Of a stretch of 64,000 bases of DNA, positions 8,428 to 20,704 are shown piece after piece (the first letter of the stretch is position 1; the number at the start of each line of letters is the position of its first letter). The position numbers and the translations under genes were made by a program. Source of the stretch: Bacillota bacterium (GTDB lineage Bacteria; Bacillota; Clostridia; Peptostreptococcales; Anaerovoracaceae); NCBI GenBank assembly GCA_029101005.1, contig JAQXQE010000011.1, positions 1-64,000 of the forward strand, given 5' to 3'. The notes under the pieces are model-generated. The model was not told the origin of the DNA. It did no database searches and saw nothing but the letters and a program-made list of their open reading frames with translations.

Positions 8428-9978
8428 TTACTCAAACTCAATAGTTCCAGGCGGCTTAGACGTAATATCGTACATAACTCTATTAACGCCATTAACCTCG
8501 TTGATGATTCTGCTCATTACTGTCTGCAGTACATCAAATGGAATATCTGCTGCTTCGGCTGTCATGAAGTCTACTGTTCTTACGGCTCTCAGTGCTACTG
8601 CGAAGTCGTATGTTCTGTAGTCTCCCATTACTCCTACTGATCTCATGTTTGTGAGGGCTGCGAAGTACTGGTTTGGCTCCTCCATTCTGCCTTCTGCAAC
8701 GGCCTTGCCGATCTCTTCTCTGTAGATGTAGTCAGCATCCTGAACAATCTGAACCTTCTCTGCATTTACTTCACCGATGATTCTGATTCCAAGTCCTGGA
8801 CCTGGGAATGGCTGACGGAAGACAAGCTCCTTTGGAAGTCCAAGCTCGAGTCCAGCTGCTCTAACCTCGTCCTTGAAGAGGTCTCTGAGTGGCTCGATAA
8901 TCTCCTTGAAGTCTACGAAGTCAGGAAGTCCACCTACGTTGTGGTGTGACTTGATAACTGCAGACTCTCCGCCCATTCCACTCTCTACTACGTCTGGGTA
9001 GATAGTACCCTGAGCAAGGAAGTCTACTGCTCCAATCTTCTTAGCCTCTTCCTCGAATACTCTGATGAACTCCTCACCGATAATCTTACGCTTTGCCTCA
9101 GGTTCCTCAACGCCGGCGAGTTTGCCGTAGTATCTGTCCTGAGCATTAACGCGAATGAAGTTCAGATCGAAGTTGCCCTCTGGTCCGAAGACAGCCTCTA
9201 CCTCGTCTCCCTCGTTCTTACGGAGAAGACCGTGGTCAACGAATACGCATGTGAGCTGCTTGCCGATAGCCTTTGAGAGGAGTCCGGCAGCAACTGATGA
9301 GTCAACTCCACCTGAGAGAGCAAGGAGAACCTTACCGTCTCCAACCTTCTCCTTGATAGCATTGATTGAATCCTCAACGAATGAGTCCATTCTCCAGTCA
9401 GGCTCACAGCCGCAGATGTTGAGAACGAAGTTTCTCAGAATCTCCTTGCCGTATACTGAGTGAAGAACCTCTGGGTGGAACTGAATTGCGTAGAGTCCCT
9501 TCTTCTGGTTCTCACAAGCTGCAACTGGGCAGTCGTTAGTGTGAGCAACTGTCTTGAATCCAGGTGCCATCTCTGAGATGTAGTCTGTGTGGCTCATCCA
9601 CACGATGCTCTCCTCAGGGATACCTGCAAAGAGTGGTGACTCTGTATCGAAGTATGTATTTGTCTTACCATACTCTCTTACAGGTGCGACACCAACCTTA
9701 CCGCCGAGATCGTTCTGCATCATCTGAGCTCCGTAGCATAGACCGAGTACTGGAATACCCAGCTCGAAGAGCTCAGTACCAAGGGTAGGTGCACCCTCGA
9801 GGTAGCAGCTGTTAGGGCCGCCAGTGAGGATGATGCCCTTAGGATCCAGTTCGCGAATCTTCTCTACGCCGATTCTGTATGAATAGATCTCACTATATAC
9901 ATTGCATTCTCTGACTCTGCGGGCAACAAGCTGATTGTACTGTCCGCCGAAGTCAATAACTATAATCTTATTCTGCAT
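8428..9978 (-). CDS. guaA: GMP synthase (glutamine-hydrolysing)
   Basis: [34 protein letters not shown]-terminal KPPGTIEFE. Confidence 0.98.
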   Translation of the reverse strand: MQNKIIVIDFGGQYNQLVARRVRECNVYSEIYSYRIGVEKIRELDPKGIILTGGPNSCYLEGAPTLGTELFELGIPVLGLCYGAQMMQNDLGGKVGVAPVREYGKTNTYFDTESPLFAGIPEESIVWMSHTDYISEMAPGFKTVAHTNDCPVAACENQKKGLYAIQFHPEVLHSVYGKEILRNFVLNICGCEPDWRMDSFVEDSINAIKEKVGDGKVLLALSGGVDSSVAAGLLSKAIGKQLTCVFVDHGLLRKNEGDEVEAVFGPEGNFDLNFIRVNAQDRYYGKLAGVEEPEAKRKIIGEEFIRVFEEEAKKIGAVDFLAQGTIYPDVVESGMGGESAVIKSHHNVGGLPDFVDFKEIIEPLRDLFKDEVRAAGLELGLPKELVFRQPFPGPGLGIRIIGEVNAEKVQIVQDADYIYREEIGKAVAEGRMEEPNQYFAALTNMRSVGVMGDYRTYDFAVALRAVRTVDFMTAEAADIPFDVLQTVMSRIINEVNGVNRVMYDITSKPPGTIEFE

Positions 9979-10008
9979 TTTTTATCTCCAATAACCTTTA
10001 TTACATGC

Positions 10009-11511
10009 TTAGCCTACTGGTGATGCTTCCTTAAGGATAACGTCATGAGCGCCACCCTCTACGATAGATGTAGCTGATACGAGTGTAAGCTTAGCATTCT
10101 TGTGCATCTCAGGAATTGAAAGAACTCCGATGTTGCACATTGTTGATCTTACCTTGTTGAGTGAAAGTGCAAGGTTGTCGTGGAGTGAACCAGCGTATGG
10201 AACATATGAGTCAACTCCCTCCTCGAACTTCATCTTAGCATCTCCACCGAGGTCATATCTCTGCCAGTTACGAGCACGAGCTGAACCCTCACCCCAGTAC
10301 TCCTTAACGTAGTTGCCGTTAACCATGAGCTTAGCTGAAGGTGCCTCGTCGAATCTAGCGAAGTATCTTCCGAGCATAATGAAGTCTGCTCCCATAGCGA
10401 GTGCAAGTGTCATGTGGTAGTCATATACGATTCCACCGTCTGAGCAGAGTGGAATGTATACTCCAGTCTCCTCGAAGTACTTGTCTCTTGCCTCTGCAAC
10501 CTCGAGCACAGCTGAAGCCTGTCCACGGCCGATACCCTTCTGCTCTCTTGTGATACAGATTGAACCTCCACCGATACCGATCTTGATGAAGTCTGCTCCA
10601 GCCTCAGCGAGGAATCTGAATCCCTCAGCGTCAACAACGTTACCAGCTCCAACCTTTACGGAATCGCCGTAGTTGTCTCTTACCCACTTGAGTGTACGAG
10701 CCTGCCACTCTGAATATCCCTCTGAAGAGTCGATTGTCATTACATCAACTCCAGCCTCGAGCAGTGCAGGAATTCTCTCCTCGTAGTCTCTTGTGTTGAT
10801 TCCAGCTCCAACGACGAATCTCTTGTTCTCGTCGAGAAGCTCGAGTGGATTATCCTTGTGTGACTCATAGTCCTTACGGAAAACGAAAGATGTGAGTCTC
10901 TGATTCTCATCTATGATAGGTAACTGATTAACTCTGTGCTCCCAGATAAGATCGTTAGCCTCAGAAAGTGTGATACCCTCCTTGCCGTAGATCAGCTTCT
11001 CAAATGGTGTCATGAACTCGCTAACCTTTGTCTCAGGGTCGAGTCTTGATACTCTGTAGTCCTTACTTGTTACGATACCGAGAATCTTGCCCTCTGAAGT
11101 ACCATCATCTGTGATTGCGATTGTTGAGTGACCTGTCTTCTCCTTGAGCTCAAGTACATCCTTGAGTGTCTGGTCAGGTCTGAGGTTTGAATCACTTGGT
11201 ACGAATCCAGCCTTGTAGCTCTTAGCCTTTCTTACCATTGCCGCCTGGCTCTCGATGCTCTGTGATCCGAAGATGAATGAGATTCCACCCTCCTTAGCGA
11301 GAGCGACAGCCATATTGTCATCTGATACAGCCTGCATTACAGCTGAACAAAGTGGAATGTTCATGCTGATAGCTGGCTCCTCGCCCTTCTTATACTTTAC
11401 TACTGGTGTCTTCAGGCTTACATTCTCAACCCTGTGCTCTGCGCTTGAATATCCAGGAATGAGAAGGTACTCGTTAAAGGTTCTTGATGGTTCTGTAAGA
11501 ACAATTGCCAT
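10009..11511 (-). CDS. guaB: IMP dehydrogenase
   Basis: CBS region, [22 protein letters not shown] catalytic loop. Confidence 0.96.
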   Translation of the reverse strand: MAIVLTEPSRTFNEYLLIPGYSSAEHRVENVSLKTPVVKYKKGEEPAISMNIPLCSAVMQAVSDDNMAVALAKEGGISFIFGSQSIESQAAMVRKAKSYKAGFVPSDSNLRPDQTLKDVLELKEKTGHSTIAITDDGTSEGKILGIVTSKDYRVSRLDPETKVSEFMTPFEKLIYGKEGITLSEANDLIWEHRVNQLPIIDENQRLTSFVFRKDYESHKDNPLELLDENKRFVVGAGINTRDYEERIPALLEAGVDVMTIDSSEGYSEWQARTLKWVRDNYGDSVKVGAGNVVDAEGFRFLAEAGADFIKIGIGGGSICITREQKGIGRGQASAVLEVAEARDKYFEETGVYIPLCSDGGIVYDYHMTLALAMGADFIMLGRYFARFDEAPSAKLMVNGNYVKEYWGEGSARARNWQRYDLGGDAKMKFEEGVDSYVPYAGSLHDNLALSLNKVRSTMCNIGVLSIPEMHKNAKLTLVSATSIVEGGAHDVILKEASPVG

Positions 11512-11594
11512 TGTGTTATCCCCTTTCTTATCTGTGGTTTTTTATAGTTAATCATAGGAATTAGTATTTTTTGTTAGCGTATATTATAACACAA

Positions 11595-11619
11595 AAGCCC
11601 CCTTGTAATAAAGGGGCTT
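11595..11619 (-). terminator. Terminator downstream of deacetylase gene
   Basis: AAGCCCC...AGGGGCTT hairpin. Confidence 0.6.
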
Positions 11620-11628
11620 AGGGCCATT

Positions 11629-12846
11629 CTAAAGTCTTGAAACAAAAACATTAAGTGAATTTCCACCGGAAACTCTCACTCTCGAGAGGCATCTGAAGTC
11701 GTCACCTTTCTCTACCTTGCCATTCACAGTGGTAAAAGCGCACTTCGTGCCCGCGTCTTTAACCGCGGCTTTGCCTGCATTCGTCACGTCTCCGTACGGA
11801 TACGCGAATGCGTCTGTGTTACCGGTCATCGCAAACGATTTCTTGAGGTCGGCAGTGATGCCACTCTGAGACATCGCAGAGATAACTCCGCCGTGTCCGA
11901 TATTACCGCCGCCCTTATGCATATCATAAGAATGTGATTGGAACTGTACATAAGGATTAGCTCTCAACTTGATCTTGCCTACACCATTCTGGGTTCCTAT
12001 TACGAAGGATGTCGCTGGAACCTTATACTTCTCGAGCAGAGGAACGCCGTAGTCGAAGAAGCCATGCTGCGCATCATCGAATGTCAAAATGACACTTTTA
12101 GCTGGAAGAGCAATCTTGCCTTCAACGTATGCACGAAGCTCAGCAAAGCTTGGGAAGTAATAGCCGTTGTCGACGAAATACTTGAGCTGCGCTTCGAAGT
12201 CTGTATCGATTGTGTAGTTAACATTGAGGTCATCAGGCTTGTCCTTGGATGTATAGATGTAGTGATACATCAGAACAGCGATTCCGTCTGTGTCAGCTTT
12301 GAATTCCGACTTAGGAACAACTTCAACGGTGCGGCTCACCTGCTGGGTCACATGGCCAGAGCTTGCGTTGTAATACACCTGATATGTGCCTGGCTTTGAT
12401 GTGTCGACCTCACCAGATATTGTGATTTCACCCTCTGGGACTGCTCCCTTATCCTTGTCCACGGCGAATGCGCCTGACTCGATATATGGGTCGCCCTCTC
12501 TCACGAGAGTGCGAGCAGAACCTTTGAGGCCGATGACAAGTCTCGAAGGATCAACTACGTGCACAATTCTCGTCAGTGTAGTTGAGCCTCTTGTGTATGT
12601 GATTGTGTAATCGCCTACTGTGCTGTTGTCGACTTCGCCTGTAACCTCTGCAAGTTTCGAGCTTGTGCCGGGGTCTTCGAACTCCTCTCCGAGATTGATG
12701 ACTACCTCGTCTCCTCCCTTGAGTTCCATCGGGCGGAGAAGTTCCTGATAAGCCACGACTCCGATGATTGCGGCAAGCAGCAGCGCGTCTACGACAAGAA
12801 TCGTTCTAAGTCTTCTCTTCTTCTTTGACATAGATTTCTTAGACAT
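11629..12846 (-). CDS. Membrane-anchored polysaccharide deacetylase with Ig-like (DUF5011-type) repeats
   Basis: N-terminal TM; DEVVINLGEEFEDPGTSS and VREGDPYIESGAFAVD Ig-like repeats; VILTFDDAQHGFFDYGVPLLEKYKVPATSFVIG NodB motifs. Confidence 0.88.
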   Translation of the reverse strand: MSKKSMSKKKRRLRTILVVDALLLAAIIGVVAYQELLRPMELKGGDEVVINLGEEFEDPGTSSKLAEVTGEVDNSTVGDYTITYTRGSTTLTRIVHVVDPSRLVIGLKGSARTLVREGDPYIESGAFAVDKDKGAVPEGEITISGEVDTSKPGTYQVYYNASSGHVTQQVSRTVEVVPKSEFKADTDGIAVLMYHYIYTSKDKPDDLNVNYTIDTDFEAQLKYFVDNGYYFPSFAELRAYVEGKIALPAKSVILTFDDAQHGFFDYGVPLLEKYKVPATSFVIGTQNGVGKIKLRANPYVQFQSHSYDMHKGGGNIGHGGVISAMSQSGITADLKKSFAMTGNTDAFAYPYGDVTNAGKAAVKDAGTKCAFTTVNGKVEKGDDFRCLSRVRVSGGNSLNVFVSRL

Positions 12847-12859
12847 AGATACTCCTCAA

Positions 12860-14596
12860 TCACATTACTTTGGTATCTTCTAGTTTCTCTCTGAGATGTC
12901 GGTTAAGTTTGATAACCGGTCTTCTGAGAACGAGTCCGAGGATCAGCGATATTGCGAGGAATATCAGCAGAATTCCAAGGTCTCTCCAGTACATTGTACC
13001 ATAAGTTCCTGCAATTGCCTCCCTCATAGCCCCCATACTGTAGTTAAATGGCAACAAGCTGTGTATTGCTCTGAAGAAGCCTGGCTCCATCTCTACCGGG
13101 AAGGTGCCTCCCGAACCCGCAACCTGAACAACGAGCAGGATTACACAGATTGCCTTACCCACATCTCCGAATGATGCTGTGAGTGTGTATGCTATGTTGA
13201 CGAAAACTACCGAGGACACCAGTCCCGCCAGGATAAATAGCATAGGATGCTCGCATTGAATTCCCAGATACCAGAGATTGCCGCAGCAGATGATGAGTGA
13301 CTGCACCAGTCCGATAATCAGGAAGAGCACATAACGTCCGACGTACTCCTGCGTGTATGAGAAATTCTTAAGCTTCCTTCTTCTCTCTTCCGAAAGACTG
13401 ACAAGAAGCATTGATACCATCAGAGTTCCACCAACCCAGATTGCAAGCGATGTGTAGAAAGGTGCCATTGCTGAACCGTAGTTAGCGACAGGGTATACTC
13501 TCTCCTCCTTGAGCTGAACTGGTTCTGCAAGAAAGTGGCTGAGTTCTGCTGCATCAGCTCCAAGAATTGACATTATCGCATCTATATCCTCAGATGCTGC
13601 AGCTGCCTCTAATTTATTAATCAGCTTATCCAGCGACTGCTCCGCACGACCAAGTGAAGCCGCTGTTCCATCGAGGGACTTGTTGAGTTTGATTAAGTTA
13701 TTCTTTGTATTATTTGCAGCCTTTGACATTGATGCACTCGAGGCGTCGATGTCATTAAGAATTCCCTTTGCATCCTCCAGTCTCTCGACTGCCTCTGGAG
13801 TGAGAATTCCCGTCTTGACCATATCGTCTATCATTGCTCGCATCTCGGCAGTGAATCCCTCTGTCGATGCTCCTGCGGCCGCTCCGGTCATATCAATCAA
13901 CGCAAGCGATGTCGCTTTCATTGAACCGACTGCCGCCTTCATAGCGCTTACCTCAAGTTTGAGATTCTTGAGTTTGCCGATGATTCCGCTGACCGCGTCG
14001 AGAGTGTACTGGTCTCCGAGCTCGTCATCTGAGAATTTGTGCAGGGTGTTGAATATCATCTCGAGCATATTCTCGGTAAAAATACTGCTTATCTTTTCCT
14101 GCACGTAGTCGGCTCCCTTACCGGTAACAGTGCTCGCGATGGCGTTCTCCTTCTCGTTACTGTAGTAGATAATCTTCGCGTGCTCGACATCAGCCGAGAA
14201 GAGACTCAGCATATCGTCACTGAAACTTTCCGGAATAACGATGGATGCGTAATAACGACCAGCTCGGACACCCTCCCTTGCTTCTTCGCTATCTGTCACT
14301 ACCCAGTTGAAGTTGTTATTATCTCTAATCTTGGAGAGCATAGTCTCACCGAGATTGAGAGGAATAGGGCTAAGCTCACCGTTATACCCTGCATCGTCGT
14401 TTGCTATCGCAATCTTGATATTGCCAGTGTTCTTGTAAGGATCCCAGCTGGCCGAGATATTGAACCAGGCGTAGAGTGATGGAATTACTGCAAGTCCTAC
14501 TATGATTACCCAGGCAACAAGATTCTTGCTGAAAGATTCGAAGTCGCCCCTGATTATCTCTTTGATATTGTGAAGTGAGTTACGCATCTTCCTCAC
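12860..14596 (-). CDS. YhgE/Pip-family membrane protein
   Basis: VAWVIIVGLAVIPSLYAWFNISASWDPYKNTGNIKIAIANDDAG; C-terminal ABC-2-like TM region. Confidence 0.88.
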   Translation of the reverse strand: MRKMRNSLHNIKEIIRGDFESFSKNLVAWVIIVGLAVIPSLYAWFNISASWDPYKNTGNIKIAIANDDAGYNGELSPIPLNLGETMLSKIRDNNNFNWVVTDSEEAREGVRAGRYYASIVIPESFSDDMLSLFSADVEHAKIIYYSNEKENAIASTVTGKGADYVQEKISSIFTENMLEMIFNTLHKFSDDELGDQYTLDAVSGIIGKLKNLKLEVSAMKAAVGSMKATSLALIDMTGAAAGASTEGFTAEMRAMIDDMVKTGILTPEAVERLEDAKGILNDIDASSASMSKAANNTKNNLIKLNKSLDGTAASLGRAEQSLDKLINKLEAAAASEDIDAIMSILGADAAELSHFLAEPVQLKEERVYPVANYGSAMAPFYTSLAIWVGGTLMVSMLLVSLSEERRRKLKNFSYTQEYVGRYVLFLIIGLVQSLIICCGNLWYLGIQCEHPMLFILAGLVSSVVFVNIAYTLTASFGDVGKAICVILLVVQVAGSGGTFPVEMEPGFFRAIHSLLPFNYSMGAMREAIAGTYGTMYWRDLGILLIFLAISLILGLVLRRPVIKLNRHLREKLEDTKVM

Positions 14597-16583
14597 CTCC
14601 TGACATATCCTGGTACTTTCTATGCTTGTACTCCATAGCTAGGCAGGCTGCACACATTCCTATTAGTGTCACGATCCAGATGCAGAGAACCAGCATCTTG
14701 TGTGTTGCTGTGAACATCAGAATCAGGAGGAATATCGGCACGACAATCAGGCAGGATATAGCCTGCTGTGCACGAAGTTCGTAGTTAGCTTCGAAGCGTT
14801 CTCTTCTCTCATCAAGTCTCTCAGCGACTGCCTTGTCTCTTCTAAGAAGGTCAATTACTCTTCTGATTCGGTCATATGGATACTCTTCCCCGACCGTCTC
14901 TGTTTCGATGATTCCAGTCTTACCGAGCTCTATGTCTATCATTCTGTTGAAGTTGAGCACTGTATATCTGAGAACAAGACCTATGAACATCGCAAAGACA
15001 AAGAAGAGACCTAGCTCAGCCAGATTCTTGATGTATATTGTTCCGTATGTGCCAGCTATTGCTTCTCTCATCGCTGTGATTCCATAGCTGAATGGCAGCA
15101 GCGGATGAATCATCCTGAAGAAGCTTCCAGTCATCTCAATAGGATATGTACCAGAAGATCCTGGAATCTGCAGGATTACGAGTAGCAACACCAGACCCTT
15201 ACCGATGTGTCTGAATGCAGTTGCCAGCGCGTATATTAAGCTGGCAAAAGCAATACTCGCCTCAATTCCAACTATCACGAATAGCAATGGATGCCTGCAC
15301 TGAATTCCCAGCAGAAGAATATCTCCAATGCAACAGATGAGTCCCTGTATCACAGCAAAGACAACGAAGAGCAGCCACCTGCCAAGATAGGCCTCTGATG
15401 GCCTGATGCTTGGATCAACGCCTTCCTTGTCTACCTCCAACTTGAAGACAGCTAGTAACACAATGCCACCTACCCACAGTGCGAGCATAGTGTAGAATGG
15501 AGCCATTCCGCTTCCGTAATTGCGCACTGAGTACATACATTTCTCTTCGACCTCTATAGGAGACTTCATGAAGTCAGCTATCTCATCAGGGTCCATTCCA
15601 TTGATTGCGGCAAGTTCTTTAACGAAGTCAGAACTTACTAACGCAGCGATTTCCTTCTGCAGACTGTTCACCTGAAGCTGGGCGATTGCGATTGCCGCAT
15701 CACTTGAAGTCAGTGCCTTGTCAAGACTCGTAAGTCCTCTGTCGAAGCTGTCAACCATCACCATAAGGCGCACTAGTTCTGGGCCCAGAGTCTGGCTCAT
15801 AGAGAGGAATCGTCCAGTAGGGTCATTCTCCTCAAGAAATGCCTCGAGATCCTTGTTCTTCTGTTGAGCGCCCTTGAGTGACACTCTCGCATCTGACAGC
15901 AGAACCTTGTTCTCCTTGATAGTCGCATGGGCTGTCGTTATATTGCTTCGATAGCTCGTAAGATTGCTCGATACCGCTTTAAGGTTGTTGATTGCATCAG
16001 TTCCGCTCAGCTGAAGTTCACTATTCGCTTCTCCCGCGAAGTCCATAAGAGCCTCTGCTACTGTTTCGGACAGCACCTCCATGAAGCTTTCGTTAATCTG
16101 ACGCTGAACGGCACTTGCCGCAGTACCAGTAACCTTTGGCGCAATCGCATTCTTTTTCTCATTGACATAATACGTTAACTCTGGCTTGCCAACTGATCCA
16201 TCGAGGAACGATAGCATATCCGCCGAGAAAGTCTTCGGAATGACGATCGTCGCGTAGAATCTGCCGCTTCTGATTCCCTTATCTGCCTCCTTCTCGCTGA
16301 CGAAGGTCCATCCTATGCTGTCATTCTTCTCAAGATTCTCGACTACCATCTCGCCGATATTGATGTCACCAGTCTGCTTGCTGGTCGCTCCGATGTCATT
16401 ACAAACAACACCGACCTTGATATTGCCGGTGTTGGCATACGGATCCATATTCGCTCCGATATTGAACCAGGCATACAGCGAAGGCAGCACGCATATTCCG
16501 AGCACTACCACTACCGCAACCCAGTTGTGCATTATGCGCTTAAGATCGCGCATGAACACATCTCTAACTATATTCAATCTCAT
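14580..16583 (-). CDS. YhgE/Pip-family membrane protein
   Basis: WVAVVVVLGICVLPSLYAWFNIGANMDPYANTGNIKVGVVCND; paralogous to upstream neighbour. Confidence 0.88.
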   Translation of the reverse strand: MRLNIVRDVFMRDLKRIMHNWVAVVVVLGICVLPSLYAWFNIGANMDPYANTGNIKVGVVCNDIGATSKQTGDINIGEMVVENLEKNDSIGWTFVSEKEADKGIRSGRFYATIVIPKTFSADMLSFLDGSVGKPELTYYVNEKKNAIAPKVTGTAASAVQRQINESFMEVLSETVAEALMDFAGEANSELQLSGTDAINNLKAVSSNLTSYRSNITTAHATIKENKVLLSDARVSLKGAQQKNKDLEAFLEENDPTGRFLSMSQTLGPELVRLMVMVDSFDRGLTSLDKALTSSDAAIAIAQLQVNSLQKEIAALVSSDFVKELAAINGMDPDEIADFMKSPIEVEEKCMYSVRNYGSGMAPFYTMLALWVGGIVLLAVFKLEVDKEGVDPSIRPSEAYLGRWLLFVVFAVIQGLICCIGDILLLGIQCRHPLLFVIVGIEASIAFASLIYALATAFRHIGKGLVLLLVILQIPGSSGTYPIEMTGSFFRMIHPLLPFSYGITAMREAIAGTYGTIYIKNLAELGLFFVFAMFIGLVLRYTVLNFNRMIDIELGKTGIIETETVGEEYPYDRIRRVIDLLRRDKAVAERLDERRERFEANYELRAQQAISCLIVVPIFLLILMFTATHKMLVLCIWIVTLIGMCAACLAMEYKHRKYQDMSGGEEDA

Positions 16584-16690
16584 ACGCGCATTATATCACA
16601 GTTAATAAACATAATAATTAATTGTGTCGATTACTTCACACAAAAAAAGAAGCCGAACCAAAGTTCTGCTTCTTAGTCTTAATGCGTTTC

Positions 16691-18328
<1,638 letters not shown>

Positions 18329-18331
18329 TTA

Positions 18332-18613
18332 CTAGTCCTCAATTACTGCGAGAATATCTCTCTGTGCGATTACTGTGTACTCTTCTCCCTTATACTTGAG
18401 CTCGTTGCCGCCGTACTTTGAGAATACAACAACATCGCCTACCTTGAGCTCCATTGGCTCATCAGCTGTTCCAGGTCCTACAGCAAGAACCTCTGCCTGC
18501 TGTGGCTTCTCCTTAGCGCTTCCAGAAAGGATGAGTCCGCCCTCAGTCTTCTCGATAGCTTCCATCTTCTTGATTACTACTCTTGCTCCGAGTGGTCTGA
18601 TTCCAATGCTCAT
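18332..18613 (-). CDS. groS: Co-chaperonin GroES (start corrected to MSIGIRPLG)
   Basis: RPLGARVVIKKMEAIEKTEGGLILSGSAKEKPQQAEVLAVG; upstream extension in ORF track runs across the CIRCE. Confidence 0.97.
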   Translation of the reverse strand: MSIGIRPLGARVVIKKMEAIEKTEGGLILSGSAKEKPQQAEVLAVGPGTADEPMELKVGDVVVFSKYGGNELKYKGEEYTVIAQRDILAVIED

Positions 18614-18660
18614 TATTGCCTCCTTATATGTAATTGAAAATATATTGTTCTTTCCGTTTG

Positions 18661-18687
18661 TTAGCACTCTTCGTATATGAGTGCTAA
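18661..18687. promoter_or_regulatory. CIRCE element (HrcA operator)
   Basis: TTAGCACTC-TTCGTATAT-GAGTGCTAA, perfect 9-bp arms with 9-bp spacer. Confidence 0.97.
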
Positions 18688-18729
18688 ACACTATAGAGTA
18701 TTCTACTCAGCCTCACCTGCTCTGTCAAG

Positions 18730-19575
18730 TTAAATCTTGATGTTTCGATAGTGATTGAACAGGTACTGCTGTGCGATTCCGCCGTACTCCCCGAAGCGTT
18801 CAGCTGCATACTTCTGCATGCCCTTAACATCCTTCTCATCGAAGCCGTATAGGTCATTCATCAACTTCTTCACCCAGGTATCTATAGGAAAAGCATCAAG
18901 CTGTCTCAATCCGAAAAGTGCAATACAGTTCGCAACCTTAGGCCCTACGCCGTGATATGCCAGTACCGCATCATAATCCGCGGGCTCACCCTCTTCAGCG
19001 AAGCGCTGTGCTGCGCGCACGATGTATTCGCTTCTGTATCCAAGCTTCAGCTCTGCTAACTCAGACACCTCTGCCCTCGCAAGTCTCTCTACACTTGGAA
19101 AAGCATATAGCTTCAGACCGCAGATTTCCTCTGCTTCCGAAATCTCTTCTCCGAATCGCTCGCATATCGCTTCGATGCACTTCTTGATTCTTGGAATATT
19201 ATTATTCTGCGACACGATGAAGGATATCAGTGTCTCAAAGAAATTCTGTCTTAGAATTCTGATACCGTATCCACTCTCTGTCGACTGAAGAAGTTCAGGG
19301 CTCTCATCCACGAGTAACTTCTTAATATCGCCATAATCTGTAGCAAGATCGAAATAATCCGCCCAGAACTCACGGCTGCCACCACTGGCCTTCAAAGAAA
19401 GAAGCCCGGCAGACTCATCAAGATCAGCCAGGCATGCATATTCTCCAGCAACTCCATAATATTTGCCACCATCTGTCGGTCTCCACCTGAAGCACTGACC
19501 ACAGTCAAAGACGTGTTCAAGATTCATATCGCGGATTCCGTCAAATCTGTATTCAACCATTCTATCTGCCTCCAT
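18730..19575 (-). CDS. 8-oxoguanine DNA glycosylase/HhH-GPD protein
   Basis: FDCGQCFRWRP, FETLISFIVSQNNNIPRIKKCIEAICERFG, GVGPKVANCIALFGLRQLDAFPIDTWVKK. Confidence 0.9.
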   Translation of the reverse strand: MEADRMVEYRFDGIRDMNLEHVFDCGQCFRWRPTDGGKYYGVAGEYACLADLDESAGLLSLKASGGSREFWADYFDLATDYGDIKKLLVDESPELLQSTESGYGIRILRQNFFETLISFIVSQNNNIPRIKKCIEAICERFGEEISEAEEICGLKLYAFPSVERLARAEVSELAELKLGYRSEYIVRAAQRFAEEGEPADYDAVLAYHGVGPKVANCIALFGLRQLDAFPIDTWVKKLMNDLYGFDEKDVKGMQKYAAERFGEYGGIAQQYLFNHYRNIKI

Positions 19576-20449
19576 GCAGTTCAGCCTCGCTCTTACAGAG
19601 CTCGGTGATACTTATGTTAACCTTCTTAACTACGAAGGATGTTATCTCCTCAATTGCCTCATCGATGCACTGCTGGAAGGCTCTGCAGTTGCCCACAACG
19701 TTGTCATCGTAGAGCATTCTGACATTGATATCTATGTTCATTCTGTCCTCACGTCCACTGTGATGGAACTTGCGAATATCGATGCAATCGCAGAAATCAT
19801 CAGCAACAATCTCGACGATGTCTCGAATTGCTCTCGAGCTGATGCTGAACTTACCGAAGTAACTGAACTGCGGTCTTACAACCGTGATATCCCTGTCCTC
19901 GTTGTATTCCTTGTTCGAACTATTGACAAGCTTGCGCAGGTGCTGAAGCGGATTGATGAAATATCCCGAGAAAGCCATCTTGAGCTCACCCATAGGCGCA
20001 GGAATAACGTGATTACCCTCGTCATGTCTGCTGTGATAAGCAATCGTCCTCTGCTCCTCAGTTGTGTAATCCTCAATGTACAGCCTCTCGTCCGGCTTGT
20101 GCAAGTGAAGAGACTCGGTGATCCAATCGACCATCTTGTCAGAGGTTCCAAGAATCATCAGGCGCTTAGGCTTGCAGCGTTCGATAGCCTTTCTCACAGG
20201 CTCGGCATCCTTCTCGTAGGTAAAAAGTGCTGCCTTGACAGCACCTGTCTTAGTCGAGCATTTCTTAGCTGACGAGCCGGCCATAACCTTGCCCTTGTAG
20301 ATGAACAAACCGTCATCAATAATGCCATCAATATTCTTCTCAACGCAGATTCGGGTAGCCTGATAGCTCTTACCAGTTCCGCTCTTACCTGTAAATGATA
20401 TGATTTCCATAGCTTCTGTACCAACACAAAATAGTTTACTTTCGAACAA
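19562..20449 (-). CDS. P-loop NTPase fused to Asp23/Gls24-like domain
   Basis: Walker A GKSGTGKS; C-terminal ISSRAIRDIVEIVADDFCDCIDIRKFHHSGREDRMNIDINVRMLYDDNVVGNCRAFQQCIDEAIEEITSFVVKKVNISI resembles Asp23/DUF322. Confidence 0.65.
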   Translation of the reverse strand: MFESKLFCVGTEAMEIISFTGKSGTGKSYQATRICVEKNIDGIIDDGLFIYKGKVMAGSSAKKCSTKTGAVKAALFTYEKDAEPVRKAIERCKPKRLMILGTSDKMVDWITESLHLHKPDERLYIEDYTTEEQRTIAYHSRHDEGNHVIPAPMGELKMAFSGYFINPLQHLRKLVNSSNKEYNEDRDITVVRPQFSYFGKFSISSRAIRDIVEIVADDFCDCIDIRKFHHSGREDRMNIDINVRMLYDDNVVGNCRAFQQCIDEAIEEITSFVVKKVNISITELCKSEAELHGGR

Positions 20450-20463
20450 TTAGAGTGTATACT
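20435..20463 (+). promoter_or_regulatory. Sigma-A-like promoter for ferredoxin gene
   Basis: TTTACT (20435-20440), 17-bp spacer, TATACT (20458-20463). Confidence 0.6.
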
Positions 20464-20503
20464 AAAAATCGGAAAGTTTCAAATTTATAAGGAGGAAAAA
20501 CCA

Positions 20504-20671
20504 ATGGCTTACAAGATCACTGATGAGTGCATCGGATGCGGAGCTTGCGCTAGCGGATGCCCTGTAGACGCTATCGCTGAGGGAACACCTTACGTAATCG
20601 ATGCTGATGCATGTATTGACTGCGGAGCTTGCGCTGGTGCTTGCCCAGTTGGCGCACCTGTTGAGGCATAG
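20504..20671 (+). CDS. 2[4Fe-4S] ferredoxin, 55 aa (below ORF-track cutoff)
   Basis: MAYKITDECIGCGACASGCPVDAIAEGTPYVIDADACIDCGACAGACPVGAPVEA*; two CxxCxxCxxxCP motifs; GGAGG RBS. Confidence 0.95.
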   Translation: MAYKITDECIGCGACASGCPVDAIAEGTPYVIDADACIDCGACAGACPVGAPVEA

Positions 20672-20704
20672 TTTCAACATAAACTCAATATTTATGCATA
20701 AATG

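Noticed and set aside
20462-20680. 72-aa minus ORF
   Set aside because: Antisense shadow of the plus-strand ferredoxin gene; Cys/Ser-rich low-complexity translation.
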